A stretch of DNA of 64,000 nt from JABJOE01 sp964344145 (GCA_964344145.1 CAYFME010000005.1:1-64000), one strand, 5' to 3'. Shown: positions 33,619 through 41,588, numbered from the stretch's first letter. Program-made: numbers and translations. The notes: generated by a model not told the origin, from the letters alone.

Positions 33619-34030
33619 TTGTCTTTTTTGCAAGATTATCACCGGCGACGTTCCGTCGCATAAGATCTACGAGAATGATCATGTGTATGCGTTTTTGGAT
33701 ATTGGACCGGTGAGCAAGGGACATACGTTGTTTATTCCAAAGGAGCACGCGGTTGATTTGGGCGATGGTTCCAAAGAGGCGGCTGTGCATCTGATTGAAG
33801 CTGTGCATGACGTTGCGCCAGAGATTATGGAGGCGCTCGGGGCGTCGAGCTACAATCTTGGTATGAATCACGGTGCTGATGCCGGTCAGCTGGTCTTCCA
33901 TACGCATTTGCACTTCATGCCACGCTACGCTGGTGTTCCTCGTACGTTTGACAAGAAGACTCCGTCGCAAGAGGAGCTGGCGGAGGTAGCTGAGCTCATC
34001 CGCACAAAGACCATGCCGGTTGACGCCTAG
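33608..34030 (+). CDS. HIT family nucleotide hydrolase
   Basis: 140 residues. CLFCKIITGDVPSHKIYEND at the N-terminus and the histidine triad HTHLHFMPR near residue 99 are diagnostic of HIT (Hint-like) proteins, which hydrolyse nucleoside phosphoramidates or related AMP conjugates. Full family length. Last gene of the 29009-34030 run; TTGACG of the next promoter overlaps its stop. Confidence 0.92.
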   Translation: MSADCLFCKIITGDVPSHKIYENDHVYAFLDIGPVSKGHTLFIPKEHAVDLGDGSKEAAVHLIEAVHDVAPEIMEALGASSYNLGMNHGADAGQLVFHTHLHFMPRYAGVPRTFDKKTPSQEELAEVAELIRTKTMPVDA

Positions 34031-34047
34031 CATTGAAATGGTAAAGT
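34020..34047 (+). promoter_or_regulatory. promoter of rmlB
   Basis: TTGACG (34020-34025), 16-base spacer, TAAAGT (34042-34047). ATG 34057 is nine bases later. Confidence 0.65.
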
Positions 34048-34056
34048 TGCCCCTGT

Positions 34057-35067
34057 ATGAAAGTTCTTGTCACAGGCGGATGCGGCTTTATTGGCTCTCA
34101 TTTTATCCGCGTCGTCTTCAATCAGCGGCCAGATTGGGAGGTCATCAACCTCGATGCCCTCACGTACGCTGGAAATTTGGCTAATACTATTGATATTCAA
34201 ACCCATCCACGGTATCGCTTTGTCTACGGCTCCATTGCAGACAAGAAGCTCGTGGATACGTTGGTTCAAGAGGCAGATACGGTCGTAAACTTCGCGGCCG
34301 AGACCCACGTTGACCGATCGCTCATGGACAATGAGCCGTTTATCATGACGAACGTTTTGGGCGTACAGCGGTTGATTGATGCGTGTGTGAAGCACGGCAA
34401 GCGATTCCACCATGTGAGTACCGACGAGGTATTCGGCAGCCTTGGACCGGACGATGAGCGATTCCACGAAGAAACGCCGTACGATCCAAAGAATCCGTAC
34501 AGTGCGACAAAGGCGGCGTCGGATCATCTCGTGCGTGCGGCGATTCACTCGCATGCGCTGCGCGGAACCATTTCCAACTGCACAAATAACTACGGGCCAT
34601 TTTTGTATCCCGAAAAGTTCCTCGCCATCGCCATTACGAATATTTTAGAAGGGAAGCCGGTGAGCGTGCAGGGTGATGGTCGGCAGATTCGCGATTGGAT
34701 TCATGCGGAGGATCATGGCACGGGCATTCTCGCCATCCTCGAGAAAGGTCAGATTGGTCACACGTACATGATGGGCGGCGACTGTGAAATGAATATTGCC
34801 GACACCGCTCGGCTCGTCTTGAAGGTTATGGGGGCAAAAGATGATATGCTGCAGTTTGTCAAAGATCGTCCCGGACAAGATCGACGATACGCGATTCATT
34901 TCGGGAAGATTGAGGAAGAGCTCGGATGGAAGCCATCGCGGACCTTTGAAGAAGGATTAACAGAAATGGTGCACTGGTACCGTGAGAATGAGTACTGGTG
35001 GAAGCCTATTAAACAAAGTTCTGGCTATCGTAAGTGGTACGAAGCACAGATTGGAGGATTAGTATGA
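34057..35067 (+). CDS. rmlB: dTDP-glucose 4,6-dehydratase
   Basis: 336 residues. GGCGFIGSHF nucleotide loop, HVSTDEVFG, the catalytic YSATKAASDH, and NNYGP with the sugar-binding QGDGRQIRDW. These are the full set of RmlB signatures. It converts dTDP-glucose to the 4-keto-6-deoxy intermediate of dTDP-rhamnose. It overlaps rmlC by ATGA. rmlA, which makes dTDP-glucose, is not in the window. Confidence 0.93.
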   Translation: MKVLVTGGCGFIGSHFIRVVFNQRPDWEVINLDALTYAGNLANTIDIQTHPRYRFVYGSIADKKLVDTLVQEADTVVNFAAETHVDRSLMDNEPFIMTNVLGVQRLIDACVKHGKRFHHVSTDEVFGSLGPDDERFHEETPYDPKNPYSATKAASDHLVRAAIHSHALRGTISNCTNNYGPFLYPEKFLAIAITNILEGKPVSVQGDGRQIRDWIHAEDHGTGILAILEKGQIGHTYMMGGDCEMNIADTARLVLKVMGAKDDMLQFVKDRPGQDRRYAIHFGKIEEELGWKPSRTFEEGLTEMVHWYRENEYWWKPIKQSSGYRKWYEAQIGGLV

Positions 35068-35606
35068 AGAAAGTCGAGACGCCCATTGAAGGCCTGTACG
35101 TGATCGAGCCGGAAGTATACGGCGATGAACGTGGGTATCTTTTTGAGGCGTTTAATGCGGATAAGTTTGAAGGGCTTGGGTTGCATACGAATTTTCGTCA
35201 AGCAAATCAGTCGTTTTCTACAAAAGGGATTCTTCGAGGCATTCATTTTCAGCGTCATCCAAAGCCCATGGCGAAGTTGGTCCGTTGCCCGCACGGCCGT
35301 TTGTGGGATGTTGCCGTTGATCTACGACCAGACTCACCAACGTACCGTCAGTGGTTTGGGCTCGAGTTGTCTCACGACAACAAAAAAATGTTGCTTATTC
35401 CGGAAGGATTCGGTCACGGTTTTTATGCGATCACGGATTGCATGCTGAGCTATCTGATTTCAGAGACATTTGATCCAGAACTCGATGCCGGCATTGCTTG
35501 GGACGATCCGTCCATCGACATTCAGTGGCCGCTGACGGCAAGCCCATCGTTGTCGCAGAAAGATCAGACATTACCATTGCTAAGGGAGATTGAGTTGACG
35601 TGGTGA
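35064..35606 (+). CDS. rmlC: dTDP-4-dehydrorhamnose 3,5-epimerase
   Basis: 180 residues from ATG 35064, with GGAGG upstream and an ATGA overlap with rmlB. The cupin carries FRQANQSFS, LRGIHFQ with the catalytic His, and PEGFGHGFYA. It epimerises C3 and C5 of the 4-keto sugar in dTDP-rhamnose synthesis. Confidence 0.92.
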   Translation: MKKVETPIEGLYVIEPEVYGDERGYLFEAFNADKFEGLGLHTNFRQANQSFSTKGILRGIHFQRHPKPMAKLVRCPHGRLWDVAVDLRPDSPTYRQWFGLELSHDNKKMLLIPEGFGHGFYAITDCMLSYLISETFDPELDAGIAWDDPSIDIQWPLTASPSLSQKDQTLPLLREIELTW

Positions 35607-35607
35607 T

Positions 35608-36459
35608 ATGAAGATCCTCGTTACAGGCGCTCGGGGCATGCTCGGGCGCGATATTGTTGAGACAGCAAAGGTCTCGGAGTATAGCGTGATCGAGACCGAT
35701 CGCGATACGCTCGATATCACGGACGAGTCTGCAGTCCGTTCTTTTGTTGAGCGTGAACAGCCAAAATTGATCATCAACACAGCGGCGTACAATCTTGTCG
35801 ATAAGGTTGAGGATCCGGCTGTGTACCCGCTGGCGTTGGCTGTGAATGCAACCGGTCCGGGGAATCTTGCGAAAGCGGCAAAGGATAACGGTGCAGCGTT
35901 CGTGCACTACAGTACGGACTATGTGTTTGCCGGAGATAAGCCCGATGGGTACGTCGAGACCGATGCAACGAATCCGATTTCCAAGTATGGAGAAACAAAA
36001 GCAGCCGGCGAAGAGGCTGTGTTGAGCTCAGGCGCGTACGCGTACGTGTGTCGATTGAGCAAGATTTTTGGACGTCCAGGTCTGACGGGGGAGTCAAAAG
36101 AGAGTTTTGTGGCGCTCATGCTGCGCTTAGCAAAAGAAAAGCCAGAGCTTCAGATCGTTGATGAAGAAGTTGGCTGTCCGACGTACACGAAAGACGTTGC
36201 GTTGGCAACGAAGTCGATGCTCGAGAGCATGCGTCCCGCTGGCGTGTATCACATGGTTAACAGCGGAGAGGGGGTGACGTGGTATGGGTTTGCAAAAGAG
36301 ATTTTTGAGATCGCTGGCGTCACGACACCGTACAAAGCCGTTTCAGCTGACGCATTCCCACCGCGACCGGCTCCTCGCCCAAAGTTCGCGCCACTTTTGA
36401 ATACAAAGCTCCCTCCGCTACGGCATCGAGTTGAGGCACTCAAGGAGTTTTTAACTTAG
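35608..36459 (+). CDS. rmlD: dTDP-4-dehydrorhamnose reductase
   Basis: 283 residues, starting one base after the rmlC stop. GARGMLGRDI nucleotide loop, VHYSTDYVFAG, the catalytic YGETKAAGE and FGRPG. It reduces the 4-keto group to give dTDP-L-rhamnose. It ends the rml operon; a composite palindromic element follows seven bases after the stop. Confidence 0.92.
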   Translation: MKILVTGARGMLGRDIVETAKVSEYSVIETDRDTLDITDESAVRSFVEREQPKLIINTAAYNLVDKVEDPAVYPLALAVNATGPGNLAKAAKDNGAAFVHYSTDYVFAGDKPDGYVETDATNPISKYGETKAAGEEAVLSSGAYAYVCRLSKIFGRPGLTGESKESFVALMLRLAKEKPELQIVDEEVGCPTYTKDVALATKSMLESMRPAGVYHMVNSGEGVTWYGFAKEIFEIAGVTTPYKAVSADAFPPRPAPRPKFAPLLNTKLPPLRHRVEALKEFLT

Positions 36460-36465
36460 TGCTTC

Positions 36466-36563
36466 TGTCATTCCTATTTTATTATGGTTTACCAATTCAG
36501 TCGCGATCGGGACTAAATTGGTTAATGCCCCCCGACTAACGTCGGGGTTCGGTCGGAATGACA
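36466..36563. repeat. composite repeat with a type II palindrome inside
   Basis: Outer inverted repeats TGTCATTCC (36466-36474) and GGAATGACA (36555-36563). Inside are the type II palindrome 36491-36522 (ACCAATTCAGTC ... GACTAAATTGGT around CGATCG) and the hairpin CCCCGAC-TAAC-GTCGGGG (36530-36547). The type II part matches 26 of 32 positions of 40681-40712, next to PaaX/Cas2-like gene B. Confidence 0.8.
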
Positions 36564-36574
36564 CGTGTTAGTAA

Positions 36575-36611
36575 AAACAAAAACTCCCTTTTGTGGAGAG
36601 AGTTTTTGTTT
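36575..36611. terminator. bidirectional terminator
   Basis: AAACAAAAACTC (36575-36586) pairs perfectly with GAGTTTTTGTTT (36600-36611). It lies between convergent rmlD and the gene at 36693. The stretch 36612-36692 shows nothing else. Confidence 0.8.
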
Positions 36612-36692
36612 CGTCAACCTGTTGGGGCCTGGGAAGTTGGCCTCACCGGGATTACTTACATTGCATCACGGTTTTTGGGTGGTGTCAAGGGT

Positions 36693-38042
36693 CTACAGTT
36701 CAAAGCTAATTGTATCCTCCATCAACGGCCGTTGGTAAAAACCGTAGGCGCCGTCTCTGAGTCCGTACAGGTACAACGTTTCACCGGCGTCGTCGAGCCA
36801 CCACGCCACGATCTCGATATCGTCCAGAAGCGTTGTCACAAAACGATCGTTTGCAAATGCGAGATACTCGTACGCTTGGATATCTGCCGTGTCCTGCACG
36901 ATGACATGCTGACCAATCGGATGCCACAGTACAGATTCGATCGAAAGCGATTGGCGCGTGAGGAAGGTTGTTTCGTGGCCGTCGACACCATAGACATTCA
37001 CCTCAGAGCCGTCACTAAAGACGAGCAAACGTTGATCGGCGTGCCAATCAAACGACGTTGCTTCACGCTGCAGCAAGATCGGTTCATCGGCATCGATGTT
37101 TAACAGGAAAATTTCGTCACGATCGTTTTTCAAGAGCAAGAAGGATCCATCGCGTAACATCAGCTCGTACTCGTCACTCGGCAACAACGCGAGAACACGC
37201 TTATCTTTGCCGACGATTTGCTGCACTTCCGTTTGCTCGCCGTTGTCAGAGAAGGTCAGGATGCTCGCGTCAAGCTGAATAGACGCGGCGTCGGTCTGCT
37301 CCAGAAGGGTCGATGACCCTGCGACCAGATCGTACTGCACCAAGCCGCGCGAGGTACTCAGGTAGAGTAGGTGATCCGTGCTCGGATGCCATGATGTACG
37401 CGTTATGCGTTGCCGAGGTAGGTCGAGTTGCAACGGATCGCCGGCGGCCGAGTACAAACTTGGGTCGATACCAACTTCAAACAGAGCAAGATATCCACCC
37501 GAGGACGACCACAGAAGCTCAAGCTCGTCGGCATCACGAACTGTCACCGATTGACTGATCAATTGATGTTCTTGTGAGGCAAGATCATAGAGCCACAGTT
37601 CATTCCATCCCGCTTGTTGCGTGAGGTAGGCAAGGAGACCGCCACTTGGATGTACGCTCAACGCCTGGATGTCATTGGCAAACAGACTTTCCGAGGGGGC
37701 ATCCAAAAACAACAGGATGTTTTGCAAGCTAACCGTCTCGCCACTTTGTACATCAACAACACCCTGCCACGACAGATAGTCGTCCTTCTCAAGTCGCACC
37801 GTGTATTCGTCTGGCAGCAACTGTTTGAACACATGCGGCGTCTTCTCGCGCGTATCTTCGTCATCAAGCCAAACCAGCGCATTGCGCGGAGCGGTGGAGA
37901 TTGAAATCACACCTGTACGAATCACGTGTCCGTTTTGCCAATTCAAACGATAGCCGGCTGTGTAGAGGACCAGCAACGGCCCGGCGATGGCAAAGGTGGC
38001 TACAAATAGCCAAAAAACAATTCTCCTCAGGTAGACGGGCAT
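36693..38042 (-). CDS. PEGA-domain protein with beta-propeller, membrane-anchored
   Basis: 449 residues from ATG 38042. N-terminal membrane helix (IVFWLFVATFAIAGPLLVLY). Residues about 40-115 form a PEGA domain (ISISTAPRNALVWLDD; VRLEKDDYLSWQG). Residues about 120-449 show WD40/TolB-like blades with repeated ALSVHPSGGLLAYL, ELLWSSSGGYLALFE, RTSWHPSTDHLLYL and SVLWHPIGQHVIV. This architecture is seen in envelope-associated proteins and probably binds a surface partner. It is divergent from the CtpA gene with only 25 bases between start codons. Confidence 0.7.
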   Translation of the reverse strand: MPVYLRRIVFWLFVATFAIAGPLLVLYTAGYRLNWQNGHVIRTGVISISTAPRNALVWLDDEDTREKTPHVFKQLLPDEYTVRLEKDDYLSWQGVVDVQSGETVSLQNILLFLDAPSESLFANDIQALSVHPSGGLLAYLTQQAGWNELWLYDLASQEHQLISQSVTVRDADELELLWSSSGGYLALFEVGIDPSLYSAAGDPLQLDLPRQRITRTSWHPSTDHLLYLSTSRGLVQYDLVAGSSTLLEQTDAASIQLDASILTFSDNGEQTEVQQIVGKDKRVLALLPSDEYELMLRDGSFLLLKNDRDEIFLLNIDADEPILLQREATSFDWHADQRLLVFSDGSEVNVYGVDGHETTFLTRQSLSIESVLWHPIGQHVIVQDTADIQAYEYLAFANDRFVTTLLDDIEIVAWWLDDAGETLYLYGLRDGAYGFYQRPLMEDTISFEL

Positions 38043-38067
38043 ATGTGGTAGAATAGTCCCATTGATT

Positions 38068-39300
38068 ATGAAAAAATTCAACCGTAAGCACATTTGGATT
38101 TCCAGCGTTATACTAGGCGTGGTTTTGCTCGTTGCTACGTTTTATCTTGGCTTGTTTGTGGGCGCGTGGCAGGCCACGTCGGTCGCGACCGACGTGGCAG
38201 GCGAGTCAGACGTCGTCAATCAAAACCGTTTCTTCAATCGCGCTGACGACGTTGACTTCGGTAACTTCTGGGAAGTGTGGGACTTGGTGCAGGAGGTGTA
38301 CTATCAGCCAGTGTCTGAGGCAGATCTTTTCTATGGCGCCATGGAGGGAATGGTTTGGGGTCTTGGAGATCCGTACTCGGTGTTCTTCGACCCAGGGGCG
38401 GCGGAAGAGTTCGATAACGAGCTTGATGGCGTGTTCTACGGCATTGGAGCCGAGATAGGCAAGAAAGATGACGTCATTGTTGTGATCGCACCTCTTTCTG
38501 GATCGCCTGCAGAAGGAGCTGGATTGATGGCAGGGGACGAGATTTGGTATGTGGACGACATGGATATCTTTGGCTACAGCGTGCACGAAGCGGTTCAGAT
38601 CATCCGCGGTGAGATTGGTACGGAGGTTGTGCTGACGGTGGCACGCGAGGGTGTGGATGAATTTATTGAGATTCCGATCATTCGTGACGAGATCCAGATC
38701 AGCAGCGTGGAGTGGGAGATTCGTGATGACGGTATTGCCATCATTGAGATCTCCATGTTCAATGATGATACGACGGACTTGTTTACTCAAGCGGTGCGCG
38801 AAGCCTTGGCGGCTGGCGTGGACGGGCTCGTTGTCGATCTGCGAAACAATCCAGGCGGTTTGCTGACCGAAGCGATGAATTTGGCTGGATTTTGGATTGA
38901 CGACATGACGGTTGTGCAGCAACGTGTGGGCGACGACGTACAGTCATACGATGCAGCCGGTAACGCCTGGCTCTCAACTATCGAAACCGTCGTCCTGGTC
39001 AATGGTGGCTCAGCCTCTGCATCAGAGATTCTTGCCGGCGCGTTGCAGGATTATGACTACGCTACGGTTATTGGTGAGCAGACGTTTGGAAAGGGATCGG
39101 TGCAGGAGTATTACGAGCTGCCAGACGGATCAGCGCTTAAGATCACGGTCTCAGAGTGGTTGACAGCGTTGGGAAGATCTATTAATGAAGTGGGCATTAC
39201 GCCAGACATTGAAGTTGAATACACCATTGAACACTATGAGGCGGATCAGACGCCACAAATCGACGCGGCGATCGATTTCCTCACGGCAACCGGGTCGTAA
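38068..39300 (+). CDS. ctpA: S41A carboxy-terminal processing protease
   Basis: 410 residues from ATG 38068. The TAGAAT -10 box lies 13 bases before. N-terminal membrane helix 11-33, PDZ domain about 120-200 (GIGAEIGKKDD; AGDEIWYVDD), then the S41 core. The catalytic pair is Ser317 (NGGSASASE) and Lys342 (TFGKGSVQ), 25 residues apart as usual. It cleaves C-terminal tails of envelope proteins. The Nudix frame begins inside its 3' end. Confidence 0.9.
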   Translation: MKKFNRKHIWISSVILGVVLLVATFYLGLFVGAWQATSVATDVAGESDVVNQNRFFNRADDVDFGNFWEVWDLVQEVYYQPVSEADLFYGAMEGMVWGLGDPYSVFFDPGAAEEFDNELDGVFYGIGAEIGKKDDVIVVIAPLSGSPAEGAGLMAGDEIWYVDDMDIFGYSVHEAVQIIRGEIGTEVVLTVAREGVDEFIEIPIIRDEIQISSVEWEIRDDGIAIIEISMFNDDTTDLFTQAVREALAAGVDGLVVDLRNNPGGLLTEAMNLAGFWIDDMTVVQQRVGDDVQSYDAAGNAWLSTIETVVLVNGGSASASEILAGALQDYDYATVIGEQTFGKGSVQEYYELPDGSALKITVSEWLTALGRSINEVGITPDIEVEYTIEHYEADQTPQIDAAIDFLTATGS

Positions 39301-39766
39301 GGAGCAGCATCGTACCGAGGTTTCCGCGGGAGGGATCGTGTTTAAGCGCACCAAAAAAGGTGTTTCCATTGCGATGTTGAAAGACTCGTATGGGAAATGG
39401 ACGTTTCCCAAGGGGCATCTGGAGCAGGGAGAGACGACGCGACAGGCGGCCATGCGCGAGATCGGAGAGGAGCTCGGGCTCAAGAAGCTGAAGCCAATTG
39501 CAAAGCTCGGAACCATTGATATCTGGTTCCGTGATCGTTTTGTGTTTAAAGGAAAGCTGATCCACAAGTACATCCATTATTTTTTGTTTGAGTCGGTCGG
39601 GGATCAGAGGCTTCGTAAGCCTGAGCCTAAATCAAAAGACGGCGAAAAGATCCGCGCCGTCGGCTGGGTGCCGGTGAATCAGCTGCGCAAAAAATCAAAC
39701 TATCAAGATTTGATTCCTATTGTTGACCGTGCGTTGATGGTGATGGAAGGAAAGGGATGGGTGTAA
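39236..39766 (+). CDS. Nudix hydrolase
   Basis: 176 residues if started at ATG 39236, inside the end of ctpA (65-base overlap). No ATG, GTG or TTG lies nearer the conserved domain, which begins EVSAGGIVFKR just after the ctpA stop. An earlier ATG at 39185 is the alternative. The Nudix box GHLEQGETTRQAAMREIGEE plus LGL is complete. It hydrolyses nucleoside diphosphate derivatives; substrate is unknown. The basic N-terminal extension (RRIRRHKSTRRS) may be untranslated in reality. Confidence 0.85.
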   Translation: MRRIRRHKSTRRSISSRQPGRKEQHRTEVSAGGIVFKRTKKGVSIAMLKDSYGKWTFPKGHLEQGETTRQAAMREIGEELGLKKLKPIAKLGTIDIWFRDRFVFKGKLIHKYIHYFLFESVGDQRLRKPEPKSKDGEKIRAVGWVPVNQLRKKSNYQDLIPIVDRALMVMEGKGWV

Positions 39767-39774
39767 GCAGGAAG

Positions 39775-39803
39775 CCCCCGAGACTCGGTGTGAGTGTCGG
39801 GGG
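39775..39803. terminator. hairpin between Nudix and the 46-aa gene
   Basis: CCCCCGA (39775-39781) pairs with TCGGGGG (39797-39803), and GACTC with GAGT inside. On the minus strand it is followed by CTTCCTGC, similar to the GTTCCTGC after the hairpins of the two MopE-like genes. Confidence 0.6.
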
Positions 39804-39837
39804 ACGTTTCGTCGACCGACGTGAAGCAAGAGTTCCG

Positions 39838-39978
39838 TCAGTTGAAGAACTTGACGAGGAAGAAGATACCCCAGCCGATCACAGCGAGGACGATGAGCAC
39901 GATGATGACGTAAGGTATCTTGGCCTGTTCCTCGGGCGGCAGGCGTTGCGTGAAGCGCGATAACGCATCCCATTCCAT
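39838..39978 (-). CDS. 46-residue GC-rich single-helix membrane protein
   Basis: On the minus strand, ATG 39978 to TGA 39838. The start is preceded by GGAG. The protein begins MEWDALSRFTQRLPPEEQAK, followed by one hydrophobic helix (VIIVLIVLAVIGWGIFFLV) and a short KFFN tail. Codons are GC-ending, as in the other GC-rich units, and it has its own promoter and terminator. No family is recognised. Tiny tail-anchored-like proteins of this type could be regulators or assembly factors of a membrane complex, but nothing in the sequence says which. Confidence 0.65.
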   Translation of the reverse strand: MEWDALSRFTQRLPPEEQAKIPYVIIVLIVLAVIGWGIFFLVKFFN

Positions 39979-40004
39979 AGTGTCTCCAGTGGAGGTGTTA
40001 ATCT

Positions 40005-40033
40005 AGTTTATATGATTGTTTTTTATTGAACAA
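40005..40033 (-). promoter_or_regulatory. promoter of the 46-aa gene
   Basis: On the minus strand, TTGTTC (40033-40028), 17-base spacer, TAAACT (40010-40005). Confidence 0.5.
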
Positions 40034-40060
40034 ATGTTGGAATAAAGTGTTGACGAAAAT

Positions 40061-40076
40061 TTGACTGATCAGTCCA
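40061..40076. repeat. palindrome upstream of PaaX/Cas2-like gene B
   Basis: TTGACTGATCAGTCCA with a perfect 12-base core GACTGATCAGTC. The left half doubles as a -35 (TTGACT) with TTCAAT 17 bases on. It is homologous to 5954-5969 upstream of gene A. Wider arms TTATTGAAC (40023) and GTTCAATAA (40083) also pair. Confidence 0.7.
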
Positions 40077-40112
40077 TTTTTGGTTCAATAACATCAATAG
40101 GACGAATTGAAT

Positions 40113-40127
40113 CTCCCCATTGGGGAG
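40113..40127 (+). promoter_or_regulatory. leader hairpin of gene B
   Basis: CTCCCC-ATT-GGGGAG followed by CTTTTTG. A second inverted repeat, GTCTCCCAAA (40134-40143) and TTTGGGAGAC (40182-40191), encloses the start codon at 40163, so leader folding could affect translation. Confidence 0.5.
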
Positions 40128-40162
40128 CTTTTTGTCTCCCAAATATTTTCAGCATATTTTGT

Positions 40163-40678
40163 ATGTACAAAGGATCATCCGTTTGGGAGACGTTTATGAG
40201 TATTTGTGACGGTGTACTGGACGTCGGTGAAGAAGTGATGTTTTGTGTTGGTCGGCCTCGTGCCGCTATGAGCATGGATCGATATGAATACATGCAAATG
40301 AAGAGAGGTATTGCCGATGCTCAGCGAAAACGTGCGGAGAAAACGCTACGTGCTAAAAAAATTGCGAAAATTGAGAAAAAAGCAGGCGAAGTGGCGGTGT
40401 TGTTTTCTGAGAAAGGAAAAACAGAATTGTTAAAGTATGCGATTACTCAGCGCATCAAACGTTTGCCCGACGGATATCATTGTTTGGTTTCGTTTGATAT
40501 TCCAGAAGCGGCGGCTGGTACACGAAAACTTTTTAGAGATTTTTTAAAGACAGTCGGTTTCCGACAACTTCACAGGAGTGTGTGGGTTAGTGAGATGGAT
40601 ATCGTGGAATTGATGCGTGTGCTGGTGAAGAGGTTAGAGATTGATTCTTGGGTGTCTATTTTTGAGGCACGAGATTGA
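40163..40678 (+). CDS. PaaX/Cas2-like winged-helix protein B
   Basis: 171 residues from ATG 40163. This start is chosen because homology to gene A begins at once (MYKGSSVWETF against MRKGSKTWHVF). ATG 40197 has a better GGGAG site but would cut the conserved KGS segment. A winged-helix-like region spans about 50-95. The Cas2-like domain begins CLVSFDIPE with the conserved Asp and continues with TRKLFRDFLKTVGF, RSVWV and a last strand. Gene B ends two bases before a type II palindrome. It has no nearby cas genes. As for gene A, it could be a repressor of its own palindromic promoter, a nuclease acting on palindromes, or both. Confidence 0.8.
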   Translation: MYKGSSVWETFMSICDGVLDVGEEVMFCVGRPRAAMSMDRYEYMQMKRGIADAQRKRAEKTLRAKKIAKIEKKAGEVAVLFSEKGKTELLKYAITQRIKRLPDGYHCLVSFDIPEAAAGTRKLFRDFLKTVGFRQLHRSVWVSEMDIVELMRVLVKRLEIDSWVSIFEARD

Positions 40679-40679
40679 T

Positions 40680-40713
40680 AACCGATTCAGTACCGATCGG
40701 GATCAAACTGGTT
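40680..40713. repeat. type II palindrome at the stop of gene B
   Basis: AACC ... GGTT arms around ACCGATCGGG, an imperfect 34-base palindrome centred on CGATCG. It shares 26 of 32 positions with the solitary copy at 36491-36522. Most of the remaining stretch to 40753 is empty. Confidence 0.75.
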
Positions 40714-40753
40714 AGAAGTAGAGATCACCTCGACCCGCTATCTGTGGTCATCA

Positions 40754-41086
40754 TTACACGCCAAACATTGGCAGGAAGAACATGAGAGGGATGGTAATCA
40801 GACAGAGGATGCCGATCACCATAAAAAAGACTCCACTGAATCGATACCAGAGGGTGATCAGTTTGTCGCCAAAGGCATCGAGCGACCATTGTGTCATTGT
40901 GACATTCCAGAATTTGAATCCGAGAAAGTAATGTTCAAACCATCCGAATTTTTTCGGATCCTTTTTGTATCCGTTGACGAGCGCTTGTAGTGATTGAATG
41001 GCAAAAAACTTTCTTCCAATAGTAATCAGGAAGGCGCCAAACGGAAGAGCGACAAGGGTGTACAAGAGGCCAGGGAGAATAGTCAT
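40754..41086 (-). CDS. small membrane protein, unknown
   Basis: 110 residues. Two hydrophobic segments (about 5-22 and 84-105) flank a basic middle part (VNGYKKDPKKFGWFEHYFLG). No family is recognised. It stands alone between a palindrome on its 3' side and the divergent rplI promoter on its 5' side. Confidence 0.55.
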   Translation of the reverse strand: MTILPGLLYTLVALPFGAFLITIGRKFFAIQSLQALVNGYKKDPKKFGWFEHYFLGFKFWNVTMTQWSLDAFGDKLITLWYRFSGVFFMVIGILCLITIPLMFFLPMFGV

Positions 41087-41112
41087 ATGCTTCTAGTTTA
41101 CCATATGGGTAT

Positions 41113-41141
41113 TTGATCCAAATCTATGCTTCGGGTAAAAT
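41113..41141 (+). promoter_or_regulatory. promoter of rplI
   Basis: TTGATC (41113-41118), 17-base spacer, TAAAAT (41136-41141). ATG 41150 follows after eight bases. Confidence 0.75.
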
Positions 41142-41149
41142 AGCGCCGT

Positions 41150-41587
41150 ATGAAAGTGATTCTTTTGGAAGACGTAAAGTCTTTGGGATTTGAGGGGGAT
41201 GTGGTTGAGGTCAGCGAGGGGTACGCCCGCAACTTTTTGTACCCGCAGCACTTGGCCGTGGAGGCAACGCCGCAGATGATGGCCGAGCGCGAGGCAAAGG
41301 CAAAAGCAGCGTCGAATAAGGCCCGCAAGGAAGACAAGGCCGCGCGCAAGCTCGCCGCAGCTGTCGACGGCGCTGAAGTCATCATCAAGGCTAAGGCCGA
41401 TGGCGGCAACCTCTACGCGGCGGTCACTGCTAAAGACGTTGCAAAAGAACTAAAAGCACAAGGGCATAAAGTGAAACCGGAGTTCATCAAATTCGCAGGC
41501 ACCAAGGAGGTCGGCACCTCCGAAGTTACGGTCTCCTTCCCGAACGCCTACGACGCAACAATCACCCTAATCATTGAAGCCAAATAG
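41150..41587 (+). CDS. rplI: 50S ribosomal protein bL9
   Basis: 145 residues, full length. The N-terminal domain MKVILLEDVKSLGFEGDVVE is followed by GYARNFLYPQHLAVEAT, then a long charged helix and the C-terminal RNA-binding domain. bL9 binds 23S rRNA near the L1 stalk base. It is missing in some CPR lineages, so its presence helps narrow the taxon. Terminator directly after the stop. Confidence 0.95.
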   Translation: MKVILLEDVKSLGFEGDVVEVSEGYARNFLYPQHLAVEATPQMMAEREAKAKAASNKARKEDKAARKLAAAVDGAEVIIKAKADGGNLYAAVTAKDVAKELKAQGHKVKPEFIKFAGTKEVGTSEVTVSFPNAYDATITLIIEAK

Positions 41588-41588
41588 T

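Noticed and set aside
36558..37103. Plus-strand frame of 181 codons opposite the PEGA protein
   Set aside because: It begins in a terminator and mirrors a well-supported beta-propeller gene.
6040..40678. A CRISPR-Cas system, suggested by the Cas2-like folds
   Set aside because: No repeat-spacer array and no cas1, effector or other cas gene is seen; the N-terminal winged helix points to PaaX-type proteins.
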